64,000 nt of DNA from the NCBI RefSeq assembly GCF_010501075.1, contig NZ_QVMN01000003.1, positions 262,292-326,291 on the forward strand, written 5' to 3'. Of the stretch, positions 52,266 to 60,744 are shown one piece after another. Made by a program: the position numbers and the translations under genes. The stretch's first letter is position 1. Each line of letters begins with the position of its first letter. The notes beneath the pieces are model-generated. The model was not told where the DNA came from and made no database searches. It saw only the letters and a list, made by a program, of their open reading frames with translations. This DNA is from Dysgonomonas sp. 25. Its GTDB lineage: Bacteria; Bacteroidota; Bacteroidia; Bacteroidales; Dysgonomonadaceae.

Positions 52266-52296
52266 TTTGACTGTGCTGCTTTTTTTTCTAAATTTG
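52266..52296 (+). promoter_or_regulatory. Promoter of the TPR/PD40 gene
   Basis: TTTG (52266-52269), a 19-bp spacer and TAAATTTG (52289-52296) give a full consensus -33/-7 pair; the ATG follows at 52326. Confidence 0.75.
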
Positions 52297-52325
52297 CTTC
52301 TGACAACTATATAGAAGAACATGGT

Positions 52326-53774
52326 ATGAAAAAATATATATGCTCTGCAATAATCCTGTTTCTCTTATGTTTGACGCACGCCAATGCGCAAACACTGAAC
52401 GAGGCGAAAGAACTATACCTTGCCGGCGAATACGAGAAAGCTTTACCTGTATTCAAAACCGAATATGAGAAGAAACCTACGGATGCTTCGCTCAACCAAT
52501 GGTATGGCGTTTGCCTTTACGAAACGGGCGGAGACATAAACAAAGCCGAGGAATACCTGCTTGTTGCCTCCAAGAAGAAGATCCGCGATTCTTTCTTCTA
52601 TCTGGGGAGGATATATACATGGCAATACCGGATAGAGGAAGCCGAACAGATGTTTGCCACTTACCGTTCTATGCTCAAGAAGAAAGGCGATGAAGCTGCT
52701 TCTGAAAAGCTCGAGGAGAAAGAGAAAGACCTTGCCCGTATACGCCGGATGGTGAATAACACCGAGGATATACAAATAATAGATAGCGTTGTCGTACCCA
52801 AAGAGGAGTTCCTCGATGCCTATCTCTTAACTCCTTCGTCGGGAAGTCTGGACTATTTCAATAAAGTCTTCCAAGCCAATATCAAAGTCGAATCCGTAGT
52901 CTACTCCAACGAGAAAGGGACTAAGATATACTTTGCGCAACCCGATACGAGCAAGCACTACCGCCTCTATTCGATGGAGAAGCTGCTGGATAACTACGGC
53001 AACGAGAAAATCCTCTCGAGAACCAACTTCGGGCTCGATGGCGGCAATACCAACTATCCGTTTATCCTCACAGACGGCATAACCATCTACTTCTCTGCTG
53101 AAGATAAGGAATCGCTGGGAGGCTACGATTTGTTCGTCTCGCGCTACAACATGAACAACGATACCTATCTTACACCCGAACGGCTGAATATGCCATTCAA
53201 CTCACCCTACAACGACTATCTGATGGTGATAGACGAGGAAAAGGGAATAGGCTGGTTTGCTTCTGACCGCTTTCAGGAGGAGGGCGATGTATGTGTCTAT
53301 ACGTTCATCCCCAATCCTACAACCAAGATGGTCGATAGCGAAGATTCCCGCTACCTTGCTTCCCGTGCTATGATATCCTCCATCAAAGACACTTGGGGGG
53401 AAGGGAAAAGCTACTCGGACGAACTGGCTTTAGCCCGCAAAGTGCCGGAAGTCAAACAGCGTGTGAAACGCGATTTCGAGTTTGTTATCAATGACAACCA
53501 CACCTATTATACCCTTTCGGACTTTAGCAACGATGCCACCCGCGATATGTATTTCTCTGTGATACAGAAGCACTCGGAAATGAACGAGTTGGCGAAAACA
53601 GTCGATAATCAGCGCATGGAGTACCATGCAGCCAATGCCGACGATAAGCGGGTATTGTTCAACTCCATCTTTATCAACGAACGCCGGTTGGAGCAACTTC
53701 AACAGGAGATTGCCGCTCTCGAATTACAAACACGTAATGAGGAAATTAAAGCGCTGAAAGAAGCGAAGTTCTAA
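52326..53774 (+). CDS. Exported TPR and PD40 repeat protein
   Basis: A 482-aa protein with a signal peptide (ends about NANAQ). It has two to three TPR-like repeats (residues 22-120, LAGEYEKALPVFKTEYEKKP), then WD40-like PD40 strands (EKGTKIYFAQPDTSKHYRLY; GITIYFSAEDKESLGGYDLF), and a coiled-coil C-terminus. The same layout without the OmpA domain occurs in many Bacteroidetes envelope proteins, including PorE/Sov-related ones; here no OmpA part is present. Function unknown. Its promoter is consensus. Confidence 0.72.
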   Translation: MKKYICSAIILFLLCLTHANAQTLNEAKELYLAGEYEKALPVFKTEYEKKPTDASLNQWYGVCLYETGGDINKAEEYLLVASKKKIRDSFFYLGRIYTWQYRIEEAEQMFATYRSMLKKKGDEAASEKLEEKEKDLARIRRMVNNTEDIQIIDSVVVPKEEFLDAYLLTPSSGSLDYFNKVFQANIKVESVVYSNEKGTKIYFAQPDTSKHYRLYSMEKLLDNYGNEKILSRTNFGLDGGNTNYPFILTDGITIYFSAEDKESLGGYDLFVSRYNMNNDTYLTPERLNMPFNSPYNDYLMVIDEEKGIGWFASDRFQEEGDVCVYTFIPNPTTKMVDSEDSRYLASRAMISSIKDTWGEGKSYSDELALARKVPEVKQRVKRDFEFVINDNHTYYTLSDFSNDATRDMYFSVIQKHSEMNELAKTVDNQRMEYHAANADDKRVLFNSIFINERRLEQLQQEIAALELQTRNEEIKALKEAKF

Positions 53775-53781
53775 AGGTGTA

Positions 53782-54390
53782 TCAAAAATCGGAATCCTTC
53801 TTTTTCAGTTCGTCCCGCAGGATGGATGCCAATTCGTAATCTTCCCCTTTCACCGCTTCGTCGAGCATCGTCTGGAGTTCGTCTTTTTTGAGTAAGGAAT
53901 AATCGACATTCAAATTCAGGTCGCCGTTAACTTCCTGTTCCTCTTCGTTCTCCATTTTCTCCTGCGATACCGTTTTCTCGTCGAATACGATTCCCAGTGT
54001 TTGCATAATGCTCTCGGTCGTGTAAATAGGCGCATTGGCACGCAGGGCGATGCTTACGGCGTCGGACGTGCGCGATTCTATATCCACCAGTGCTTCCCCT
54101 TGCCGGAGCAGGATGCGCGAATAAAAGATGCCATCATCATACCGGTAGATGTCTATTTCGACCACTTCGATGTTGAATTGCCTGAATATGTTGTGCATCA
54201 GGTCGTGGGTCAAAGGGCGCGGCGGAGGTGTCTTTTGCAGCTGGAAAGCGATCGATTGTGCTTCGGGAGTACCGACAACAACCATTAAACGACGCAATCC
54301 ATTCTCTTCAGCCAGCACTAACCCGTACGAGCCCGTTTTGTTCTGGTTGAAAGAAAAACCTAATACCGATAACCTTACTCTACTCTCCAT
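53782..54390 (-). CDS. DUF151 bifunctional-nuclease-domain protein with UVR motif
   Basis: A 202-aa protein: DUF151 (bifunctional nuclease) domain at residues 1-130 (GVVGTPEAQSIAFQLQKTPP-like segment, PRPLTHDLMHNIFRQF, DAVSIALRANAPIYTTESIM), an acidic linker, then a UVR motif at 160-198 (LKKDELQTMLDEAVKGEDYE, LASILRDEL). Family members have been linked to RNase/DNase activity in plants; the bacterial role is not settled. The UVR part suggests contact with UvrB/C- or Clp-like partners. It is a single leftward gene, convergent with the TPR gene, 7 bases apart. Confidence 0.85.
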   Translation of the reverse strand: MESRVRLSVLGFSFNQNKTGSYGLVLAEENGLRRLMVVVGTPEAQSIAFQLQKTPPPRPLTHDLMHNIFRQFNIEVVEIDIYRYDDGIFYSRILLRQGEALVDIESRTSDAVSIALRANAPIYTTESIMQTLGIVFDEKTVSQEKMENEEEQEVNGDLNLNVDYSLLKKDELQTMLDEAVKGEDYELASILRDELKKKDSDF

Positions 54391-54951
54391 CTAATCTGAT
54401 AAATTTATACTTCAAAAGTAATGAATATAATCCGCTCCTGTATCTTTAATTTCCTTAAAAAGTCTTTCGCCTCTTATTTACCCCTCTCGCAAAAATGGGC
54501 AATCGTGTCATCTTTTTGTATTAGATTTGTCATTCCTGTCAAGTGTGTTTGTTGCTGATAATAAGTGATTTAATATCGAAAAGCTTTGCGATACATTTTT
54601 TCATGAAATGTATTTTTTGCTTTTTCAACTACGAAGAACTTCTTTACATAACTGATATAGCTGTCAAATTCTGTCAAAAACTTATTTTGCTGATAATCAG
54701 TCGAAATTTAGTTAAAACTTGACACTCTTGACATATTTGACGCGATACAGTGTTTTTTTACCCCCTCCAACCTCCCCCACAAGGGGAGATTATTATATAG
54801 ATAAAGTTGTTTTATCTTATACCCCCCCTCTTGTGGAGGGGGCAGGGGGAGGTCGTCTTTACACGTCTACTCTCTTTGTATAGATAAATATATGAGAAAA
54901 TGATAGCCGTATATTTCATTATCTTTGTACCTGTATTTTGAAACAAGATTG
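54391..54951. other. 561-base non-coding region with a large inverted repeat
   Basis: No gene is visible. A hairpin ATACATTT/AAATGTAT lies near 54591-54614. Several TTGAC(A) and TGTCAA words occur. The main feature is the inverted repeat described at 54761-54854. The promoter of the HAD gene probably lies near 54920 (ATCTTTGTAC). Confidence 0.5.
54761..54854. repeat. Large C-rich/G-rich inverted repeat
   Basis: The left arm has CCTCCAACCTCCCCCACAAG and the right arm CTTGTGGAGGGGGCAGGGGG; the centre AGATAAAGTTGTTTTATCT is itself a hairpin. The sequence is unlike its surroundings. It may be a REP/MITE-like repeat copied elsewhere in the genome, or a strong transcription block. Confidence 0.65.
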
Positions 54952-55575
54952 ATGATGAAATATAAGCACATCGTATTCGATATAGACGGCACAATGCTCG
55001 ATACCGAGCATGTATTGCTGGATGTCTTGCAACAAGTGATTTTCGAATTGCAGGGTAGGAGGGTAGAGCAATCCGAACTGCTCTTTACGTCGGGCATACC
55101 GGGAGATGTAGCGCTGCGAAAGCTGGGTTTCGAGGACGTTGCAGCTGTAAATGACTTATGGAACGAGCGTTTCAAACAACATTTCCATGCCGTGCGTCTT
55201 TTCGACGGTATAGAGGCAGTCCTGCAAAAACTCCAAGAAGCAAGCGTGACGTTAGGCATTATCACCTCTAAAACGCATGCCGAATACGAGCACGATTTCC
55301 TGCCGTTCAGCTTAGCAAAATATTTCACGACCGTCATCTGCGTGAGCGATGTCGACCATCCCAAACCTTCGCCCGATTCCATGTTGAAATATATGGAACT
55401 GACAGGCGCAAATCCCCGCGAAATCCTCTATATCGGCGACACCCAATACGATATGCAATGCGCCAAAGGTGCAGGTGCTGATTTTGCCCTTGCCCTATGG
55501 GATGCCGCTTCGCGGTACGAAGGAGCGGACTATTACTTGTCGCAGCCGGAGGAGATAGTTGCCCTGTTAGGATAA
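54952..55575 (+). CDS. HAD-family hydrolase (phosphoglycolate-phosphatase-like)
   Basis: A 207-aa HAD phosphatase: motif I DIDGTMLDTEH, motif II IITSKT, motif III HPKPSPDSM with the conserved Lys, and motif IV ILYIGDTQYDMQCAKGAGAD. The cap is the small helical C1 type, as in phosphoglycolate phosphatase and pyrophosphatases; the substrate cannot be fixed. Start at MMKYKHIVFD (54952). It stands alone between the repeat region and glyS. Confidence 0.88.
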   Translation: MMKYKHIVFDIDGTMLDTEHVLLDVLQQVIFELQGRRVEQSELLFTSGIPGDVALRKLGFEDVAAVNDLWNERFKQHFHAVRLFDGIEAVLQKLQEASVTLGIITSKTHAEYEHDFLPFSLAKYFTTVICVSDVDHPKPSPDSMLKYMELTGANPREILYIGDTQYDMQCAKGAGADFALALWDAASRYEGADYYLSQPEEIVALLG

Positions 55576-55704
55576 GGGATTTAGCCAGTGAAGAAAACGG
55601 CGGATTACCCTATTTTAGAGGGAGCAACGCGTCATATGTCAAAAAAAAGTGCTTACTTTGCAACACTTGAACTCATTAAGGTATAAAACAATAGAAAAAC
55701 TGTT

Positions 55705-57243
55705 ATGTCAGAGGATATTTTCAAGAAAATTATTTCGCATTGTAAAGAATATGGATTTGTATTTCCTTCGAGTGAAATCTACGATGGATTAGGTGCCGTA
55801 TACGATTACGGACAAATGGGTGTGGAGTTGAAAAACAACATCAAGCGTTATTGGTGGGATAGTATGGTGCTGCTCAACGAGAACGTGGTAGGTATCGACT
55901 CGGCCATCTTTATGCACCCTACCATCTGGAAAGCCTCGGGACACGTCGATGCATTCAACGATCCTTTGATTGACAACAAAGACAGCAAAAAACGCTATCG
56001 CGCCGATGTGCTCATCGAAGACCATCTGGCAAAGATAGACGATAAGATAAACAAAGAAGTCGAAAAAGCGGCTAAGCGTTTTGGCGACAGCTTCGACGAA
56101 GCGATGTTTCGCCAGACCAATCCGCGTGTGATGGAGCAACAAGCGAAGCGCGACGAGATACATGCCCGCTTTGCAAAAGCATTGAATGATGGTAATCTCG
56201 AAGAACTGCGCAACGTTATTGTTGACTGCGAAATCGTAGATCCGATAAGCGGTACGCGCAACTGGACAGACGTTCGCCAGTTCAACCTGATGTTTGCCAC
56301 CGAAATGGGATCGACTGCCGACGGCGCGATGAAAGTTTACCTTCGTCCCGAAACGGCTCAAGGTATCTTCGTTAACTTCCTCAACGTGCAAAAGACAGGG
56401 CGTATGAAAATACCGTTCGGTATCGCCCAGATAGGAAAAGCTTTCCGCAACGAGATTGTAGCCCGTCAGTTTATTTTCCGTATGCGCGAATTTGAACAAA
56501 TGGAAATGCAGTTTTTCGTTCGTCCGGGCGAGGAACTCGAATGGTTTGCCAAATGGAAAGATGTGCGTATGAAGTGGCACAAAGCCCTCGGGTTCGGCGA
56601 GAAGAAATACCGCTTCCACGACCACGACAAGTTGGCGCACTATGCCAATGCGGCAACCGACATCGAATTTGAAATGCCGTTTGGTTTCAAGGAAGTGGAA
56701 GGAATCCATTCGCGTACAGACTTCGATTTAAGCAGCCACGAAAAATTCTCGGGAAAGAAAGTACAGTATTTCGATCCCGAACTCAATAAATCATATACTC
56801 CTTACGTTATAGAAACGTCGATAGGGGTCGACCGCATGTTTTTGTCTACTATGGCGGCTTCGTATTGCGAAGAAGCGCTTGAGGGCGGCGAAACACGCGT
56901 GGTATTGAAACTGCCTGCAGCCTTAGCTCCAATCAAACTGGCTGTCTTGCCATTGGTTAAGAAAGACGGTTTGCCGGAGAAAGCAAGAGAAATTATCGAC
57001 ACATTGAAATTCGATTTCAAATGCCAATACGACGAAAAAGACAGCATCGGGAAACGCTACCGTCGTCAGGATGCCATCGGTACGCCATATTGCGTGACAG
57101 TAGATCACCAGTCGCTGGAAGACAATACCGTAACAATCCGCTATCGCGATACAATGGAGCAGGAACGTGTAGCGATAGACCGATTGCCTGAAATTATCTC
57201 GGATAAGGTAAATATGAAGAACTTACTCAAAACATTAGTATAA
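55705..57243 (+). CDS. glyS: Glycyl-tRNA synthetase (dimeric type)
   Basis: A 512-aa class II synthetase of the homodimeric type. It has motif 1 region (IYDGLGAVYDYGQMGVELKN), motif 2 (FRNEIVARQFIFRMREFEQM) and motif 3 (ETSIGVDRMFLSTM), and the anticodon-binding domain (LAVLPLVKKDG; FDFKCQYDEKDSIGKRYRRQ). It charges tRNA-Gly; a tRNA-Gly gene is 1.3 kb downstream. Length is normal. A weak TTACTTTGC box lies upstream at about 55650. Confidence 0.97.
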   Translation: MSEDIFKKIISHCKEYGFVFPSSEIYDGLGAVYDYGQMGVELKNNIKRYWWDSMVLLNENVVGIDSAIFMHPTIWKASGHVDAFNDPLIDNKDSKKRYRADVLIEDHLAKIDDKINKEVEKAAKRFGDSFDEAMFRQTNPRVMEQQAKRDEIHARFAKALNDGNLEELRNVIVDCEIVDPISGTRNWTDVRQFNLMFATEMGSTADGAMKVYLRPETAQGIFVNFLNVQKTGRMKIPFGIAQIGKAFRNEIVARQFIFRMREFEQMEMQFFVRPGEELEWFAKWKDVRMKWHKALGFGEKKYRFHDHDKLAHYANAATDIEFEMPFGFKEVEGIHSRTDFDLSSHEKFSGKKVQYFDPELNKSYTPYVIETSIGVDRMFLSTMAASYCEEALEGGETRVVLKLPAALAPIKLAVLPLVKKDGLPEKAREIIDTLKFDFKCQYDEKDSIGKRYRRQDAIGTPYCVTVDHQSLEDNTVTIRYRDTMEQERVAIDRLPEIISDKVNMKNLLKTLV

Positions 57244-57254
57244 TTATCAGAAGA

Positions 57255-57956
57255 ATGAATAAACGGTTTTATATATTAATTGCACTTGTTGCAGTATTGT
57301 CGATTGCCTTCTATTCGTGCGGAGGCAGTAGCAATTCGAATCCGTATGAAGTAGATGATGATTGGAAAGCTTATCAGAATAATATCTACAGAGAGATAGC
57401 CAACGATCCGTCCTATACAGATTTGTTGTGTATGACACAAAACGGCTATGTCTACTATAAACCTCTCACCGGAAACGAATTTCCGCCGGTCGTAGCGCCA
57501 ACATCACTCGGCATTACGCCTAAGATAACACAGAATGGCTATCCCTATTTCAATGACAGTGTTCGGGTGAGATATTTAGGTTGGTATCATTACCAAGATA
57601 CCGAAGGAAATGACAAAATTCATTACTTCGACGGAACAGAGAATGACGAAGTAAATAATCCTCCGTTGTACCAGTTTAATAATCAGGCTGACCCCAAAGA
57701 TAAAGCCCCGGGAAGAGGATTTAGAATTAGTAATAATTTAACTTCCGGTTTTGCTTCTATGCTTCAAAATATGAAAGCAGGAGACAAGGTGCAGGTGTGT
57801 ATTCCTTATAATCTGGCATATGGAGAATATGGGGAAACGAATTCAGGAACGATTAAAGGACATACTACTTTGTTTTTCAATATCTATCTTGTGCGAATAA
57901 TACCTGTCAATCTGGGTGAATTTCCGGGAGCAGACACAGGGGAAGGAAATCATTAA
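57255..57956 (+). CDS. FKBP-type peptidyl-prolyl isomerase lipoprotein
   Basis: A 233-aa lipoprotein (lipobox IAFYSCGG, Cys22) with an FKBP-type domain over residues 85-218 (VRVRYLGWYH, SGFASMLQNMKAGDKVQVCI, PYNLAYGEYG, LFFNIYLVRI). By family it speeds cis-trans isomerisation of proline in the periplasm. The usual VHYTG motif reads VRYLG and a Gly/Asn-rich insert is present. It starts 11 bases after glyS and 13 bases before ribH, so the three may be co-transcribed. Confidence 0.82.
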   Translation: MNKRFYILIALVAVLSIAFYSCGGSSNSNPYEVDDDWKAYQNNIYREIANDPSYTDLLCMTQNGYVYYKPLTGNEFPPVVAPTSLGITPKITQNGYPYFNDSVRVRYLGWYHYQDTEGNDKIHYFDGTENDEVNNPPLYQFNNQADPKDKAPGRGFRISNNLTSGFASMLQNMKAGDKVQVCIPYNLAYGEYGETNSGTIKGHTTLFFNIYLVRIIPVNLGEFPGADTGEGNH

Positions 57957-57969
57957 TTACTGATTATAG

Positions 57970-58467
57970 ATGGCAACAGCTTATCATAATTTATCGTCTT
58001 ATGATCCCGCTAAAGTTCCTGATGGGAGCGAAATGAAGATTGGTATCGTCGTTTCGGAATGGAACGATAAGATAACCAATGCCCTCCTCGACGGAGCATA
58101 TAAGACACTTGTAAAGCATGGCGTAAAAGAAGAAAATATTGTTGTGGACTTTGTACCGGGTAGCTTTGAATTAATCTTCGGAGCGAAGCATTTGGTCGAG
58201 AATAAAGGATTAGATGCCGTCATCGCATTCGGATGCGTTGTGCGTGGCGATACGCCGCATTTCGATTACGTATGCAGCGGAGTCACCCAAGGCATTGCCG
58301 ATATGAATATCCGTTACGACGTTCCATTCATATTCGGGCTGCTGACAACAGATACGATGCAGCAGGCAGAAGACCGCGCAGGCGGTAAACATGGCAACAA
58401 AGGCGACGAATGTGCAATAGCAGCAATAAAAATGATAGATTTTTATCGCAGAAATTTGTCAGAATGA
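57970..58467 (+). CDS. ribH: 6,7-dimethyl-8-ribityllumazine synthase
   Basis: A 165-aa lumazine synthase, the penultimate step of riboflavin synthesis. Motifs: [54 protein letters not shown] with the catalytic His, and [20 protein letters not shown]. It forms 60-mer shells in many species. The other riboflavin gene seen, ribD, is far upstream. The tRNA-Tyr begins 36 bases after its stop. Confidence 0.96.
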   Translation: MATAYHNLSSYDPAKVPDGSEMKIGIVVSEWNDKITNALLDGAYKTLVKHGVKEENIVVDFVPGSFELIFGAKHLVENKGLDAVIAFGCVVRGDTPHFDYVCSGVTQGIADMNIRYDVPFIFGLLTTDTMQQAEDRAGGKHGNKGDECAIAAIKMIDFYRRNLSE

Positions 58468-58503
58468 AAAATTGTATTACTTTTGCATTCGCCTAAGGCA
58501 ATA

Positions 58504-58589
58504 GGGCAGTTACCAAAGTGGCCAACTGGGGCTGACTGTAACTCAGCTGTCTTTCGACTTCGGAGGTTCGAATCCTTCACTGCCCACCA
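58504..58589 (+). tRNA. tRNA-Tyr(GUA)
   Basis: A class II tRNA with acceptor GGGCAGT/ACTGCCC, anticodon stem GCTGA/TCAGC with loop CTGTAAC (anticodon GTA), a long variable arm (CTTTCGACTTCGG) and T-arm GGTTCGAATCC; CCA is encoded at 58587-58589. Confidence 0.95.
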
Positions 58590-58594
58590 AAATT

Positions 58595-58667
58595 GCGGAA
58601 GTAGCTCAGTTGATAGAGCATCAGCCTTCCAAGCTGAGGGTCGCGGGTTTGAGCCCCGTCTTCCGCT
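58595..58667 (+). tRNA. tRNA-Gly(UCC)
   Basis: Acceptor GCGGAAG/CTTCCGC, anticodon stem TCAGC/GCTGA with loop CTTCCAA (anticodon TCC), T-arm GCGGGTTTGAGCCCCGT. CCA is not encoded. It is 5 bases after tRNA-Tyr, so both lie on one transcript. Confidence 0.95.
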
Positions 58668-58672
58668 CTAAG

Positions 58673-58707
58673 AAAAAGACGATTACTGAACAAGTAGTCG
58701 TCTTTTT
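58673..58707 (+). terminator. Terminator of the tRNA operon
   Basis: AAAAAGACGATTACT pairs with AGTAGTCGTCTTTTT with one wobble, followed by T. Confidence 0.8.
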
Positions 58708-58747
58708 TGTTGCTGAATTTACTGGTTTTAATGATGTGAGTTAAACC

Positions 58748-58835
58748 ATGAATGTGGTGTTATTCAAGTCAAAAACTCTCGCAAATGGCGAACGTCCTTT
58801 GATGATTCGTATCTGCAAAGACAGTAAAAAGTAAT
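58748..58835 (+). pseudogene. Remnant of a tyrosine integrase start
   Basis: MNVVLFKSKTLANGERP, followed after a one-base frameshift (TTTT run near 58798-58801) by LMIRICKDSKK and a stop, matches the arm-binding N-terminus typical of Bacteroidetes integrases. The rest of the gene is missing. It lies between tRNA-Gly and a copy of the tRNA 3' end. Confidence 0.65.
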
Positions 58836-58842
58836 GCAAGAT

Positions 58843-58864
58843 CGCGGGTTTGAGCCCCGTCTTT
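58843..58864 (+). repeat. Copy of the tRNA-Gly 3' end, likely relict att site
   Basis: TCGCGGGTTTGAGCCCCGTC plus TT is identical to 58641-58662 inside tRNA-Gly; the following bases differ. The 22-bp direct repeat at 202-bp spacing, with an integrase remnant between, fits attL/attR of an element that decayed by internal deletion. Confidence 0.75.
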
Positions 58865-58882
58865 CGTTTTTAGAAAGGAAAG

Positions 58883-58902
58883 GCAGGCATTAATGCCTGC
58901 CT
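58883..58902. terminator. Perfect palindromic terminator
   Basis: GGCAGGCATTAATGCCTGCC is a 20-bp perfect palindrome just after the stop of the leftward BtuG-like gene; it can act in both directions. Confidence 0.65.
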
Positions 58903-58921
58903 GCTCTCCATAAGACGTATT

Positions 58922-60334
58922 TTACTCTCTCACATCTACGCGTATTTCTTTTTCTGCTATTTGTCCGTTCGAAAGTGCTTTGATGGTAATTTTCGTTTTG
59001 CCGGTTTGGCTTTTTGCTTTCACCACAAGTGTGTTCTCTTCTAAGCTAACCGCTTCCAGCAAATCGTCTTCCTCCCAAGAGAAACTTTTTACGATTGTTG
59101 CCGAGGCATTGTCTGCATCTACAATCTTTTCGTTGAGGTTTATGCGTGCAGTTGCATCCGGCGCAACAATAATCTGGTTCAATAATATCTCGGGCTTGTT
59201 ATTATCCTCGAAGAATGGGACAGCCGGAAACCAGTAGTAATTGTCGTTTTCTGTGCCTTCGGCACCTGTTCCACCTTTGACTGTGATAACCTTTTCCACA
59301 TTACCAGTATTGTCCAATATATGCACCCAGTTGTACGAATAACTGTCTCCCCAACCCGAGCGATATACTGTCGCGATTACCTTATCGGTCAACGGATCTA
59401 CGCGCAAGCCTGCCCCGTAATATGCCAGTGCTTTTCCTTCATCGTCGCTCCCTAACGTATAGATAGTTGTTATTTGTTGCGTTGTTACATCCAATTTATT
59501 GATGTTCTTTCCGGTTTTCCAATACAACGCATTCTCTTGCGTGCTGGCGCAAAGCGAACCGGCATTCCACGCGAACCACGTATTTCCAATGTTTGCTGAT
59601 GATATGTCGATCGTTGCCGTTTCCAAAGTATAAGGATTTACTTTAGTCAACGTTTTAGCTGATTCATTGCTTACCCAGACATGCCCGTCTTTACTTTGTG
59701 TGATATTGCCTACACTACCTGCAACGATGGTTTCTTCCAGTTCGTCGGTCGATGCGTTAACAACTTGCACACCTACGCTCTTGTTTATGATGAATACCCG
59801 GTTGCCGGCAAGCACCATTCCTCCGCACTCTCCTGATATGCCCGAAATTGTTCCTGTCACAGAAAGCGTCTCTATATCGAATATATTAATCCCTCGGTAT
59901 GTCGATATATACGCCTTGTTTTCAGATACGCCTATAAATGCCCGTCCGTCGCTGCTAAGATCGGTAATAACAGCTTTTTTCTTCAACTCCTTGTCGGTAA
60001 CAACAAGCCTGTTGCCCATTTTCGAAACGAAGTAGATGTAATCTCCATATATAGTCGCAAATTGCGTTGTCGTCCCTAATGTTTCACCCGGATTGGCTGC
60101 ACGATAAGCGCGATAGTTGATGCTGCCCGAATTGGTGAAATAGTTTACTGTTCCTTCGTCATGTCCAAACCAATCTTCATTGGCTATATAGAAGCCATTG
60201 GATGCGACCGGCTCCGATGCCTTGGAGTCGGGGAGAACTACTTTTTTGTCCGAATCATTGTTGTCGTCACTACAACTAACTCCCATCGATACTACGCCGA
60301 GTATCAACAATAAATAAATTGAAAACTTTTTCAT
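58922..60334 (-). CDS. BtuG-like corrinoid-binding beta-propeller lipoprotein (DUF5074)
   Basis: A 470-aa lipoprotein (lipobox MGVSCSDD, Cys21). Residues about 45-380 repeat short blade units (IYFVSKMGNRLVVTDKELKK, NRVFIINKSVGVQVVNAST) as in YncE/DUF5074 seven-bladed propellers; the last 85 residues look like an Ig-type domain (VKAKSQTGKTKITIKALS). BtuG of Bacteroides is a surface propeller that captures cobalamin and hands it to BtuB. The cobalamin riboswitch just upstream strongly supports the same role. No btuB is adjacent, so it may serve a transporter encoded elsewhere. Confidence 0.78.
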   Translation of the reverse strand: MKKFSIYLLLILGVVSMGVSCSDDNNDSDKKVVLPDSKASEPVASNGFYIANEDWFGHDEGTVNYFTNSGSINYRAYRAANPGETLGTTTQFATIYGDYIYFVSKMGNRLVVTDKELKKKAVITDLSSDGRAFIGVSENKAYISTYRGINIFDIETLSVTGTISGISGECGGMVLAGNRVFIINKSVGVQVVNASTDELEETIVAGSVGNITQSKDGHVWVSNESAKTLTKVNPYTLETATIDISSANIGNTWFAWNAGSLCASTQENALYWKTGKNINKLDVTTQQITTIYTLGSDDEGKALAYYGAGLRVDPLTDKVIATVYRSGWGDSYSYNWVHILDNTGNVEKVITVKGGTGAEGTENDNYYWFPAVPFFEDNNKPEILLNQIIVAPDATARINLNEKIVDADNASATIVKSFSWEEDDLLEAVSLEENTLVVKAKSQTGKTKITIKALSNGQIAEKEIRVDVRE

Positions 60335-60420
60335 TTCTAATTGTTTGAATGATTAATAATTATGTAAGTCCATTTCAATTGAATTAAAATGACTAACAAA
60401 GGAGGAGTGAAGGTCGCAAA

Positions 60421-60447
60421 TTAGATATTGATTTCCCGGATGGGCAT
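60421..60447 (-). other. Possible mini-ORF between riboswitch and BtuG-like gene
   Basis: On the minus strand MPIREINI ends in TAA; the frame stays open upstream as IRAEEDKIGIV. It may be a leader peptide, part of the expression platform or a gene remnant. Confidence 0.25.
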
Positions 60448-60492
60448 GACGATACCAATTTTGTCTTCTTCGGCTCTAATCCTCGAAAGCCT

Positions 60493-60675
60493 CAACAATT
60501 TATCTTGGCAGGTCTTCTGACTTACTCCATCTCCGAAACGTCCTTCCCGCTTATTCAGCAGTGGTTTTGAGTATTGTACGGAGATTTTTGGCGGAGCTTA
60601 CAGCAGCGGGTCTGTTCAGGATTTTCACCTGATTCCCTTTTCATTACTATCGGGCGATGCCGAATTGTAACACCA
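60493..60675 (-). promoter_or_regulatory. Cobalamin riboswitch
   Basis: Read on the minus strand it has AAAAGGGAATCAGGTGAAAA, TCCTGAACAGACCCGCTGCT, GTAAGC, GGGAAGG and GTCAGAAGACCTGCC, the conserved B12-box and core words of the cobalamin aptamer. AATTGT near 60665 and ACAATT near 60495 can close P1. It precedes the BtuG-like gene by about 160 bases and should lower its expression when cobalamin is plentiful. Confidence 0.93.
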
Positions 60676-60744
60676 AAATCGAGTGCAAAGATGGCACTTT
60701 TTTTTAATATGACAATTTTGAAGCGGATATTTTATGCGGAAAAA

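Noticed and set aside
55789-56709. A 306-aa antisense reading frame in glyS
   Set aside because: glyS is a clear, full-length gene; the opposite frame is open only because of its codon use.
58483-58671. A 62-aa reading frame across tRNA-Tyr and tRNA-Gly
   Set aside because: It lies wholly over two well-formed tRNA genes and has no start signal of its own.
58843-58864. A second tRNA-Gly gene
   Set aside because: Only the T-arm and part of the 3' strand are present; acceptor, D and anticodon arms are missing.
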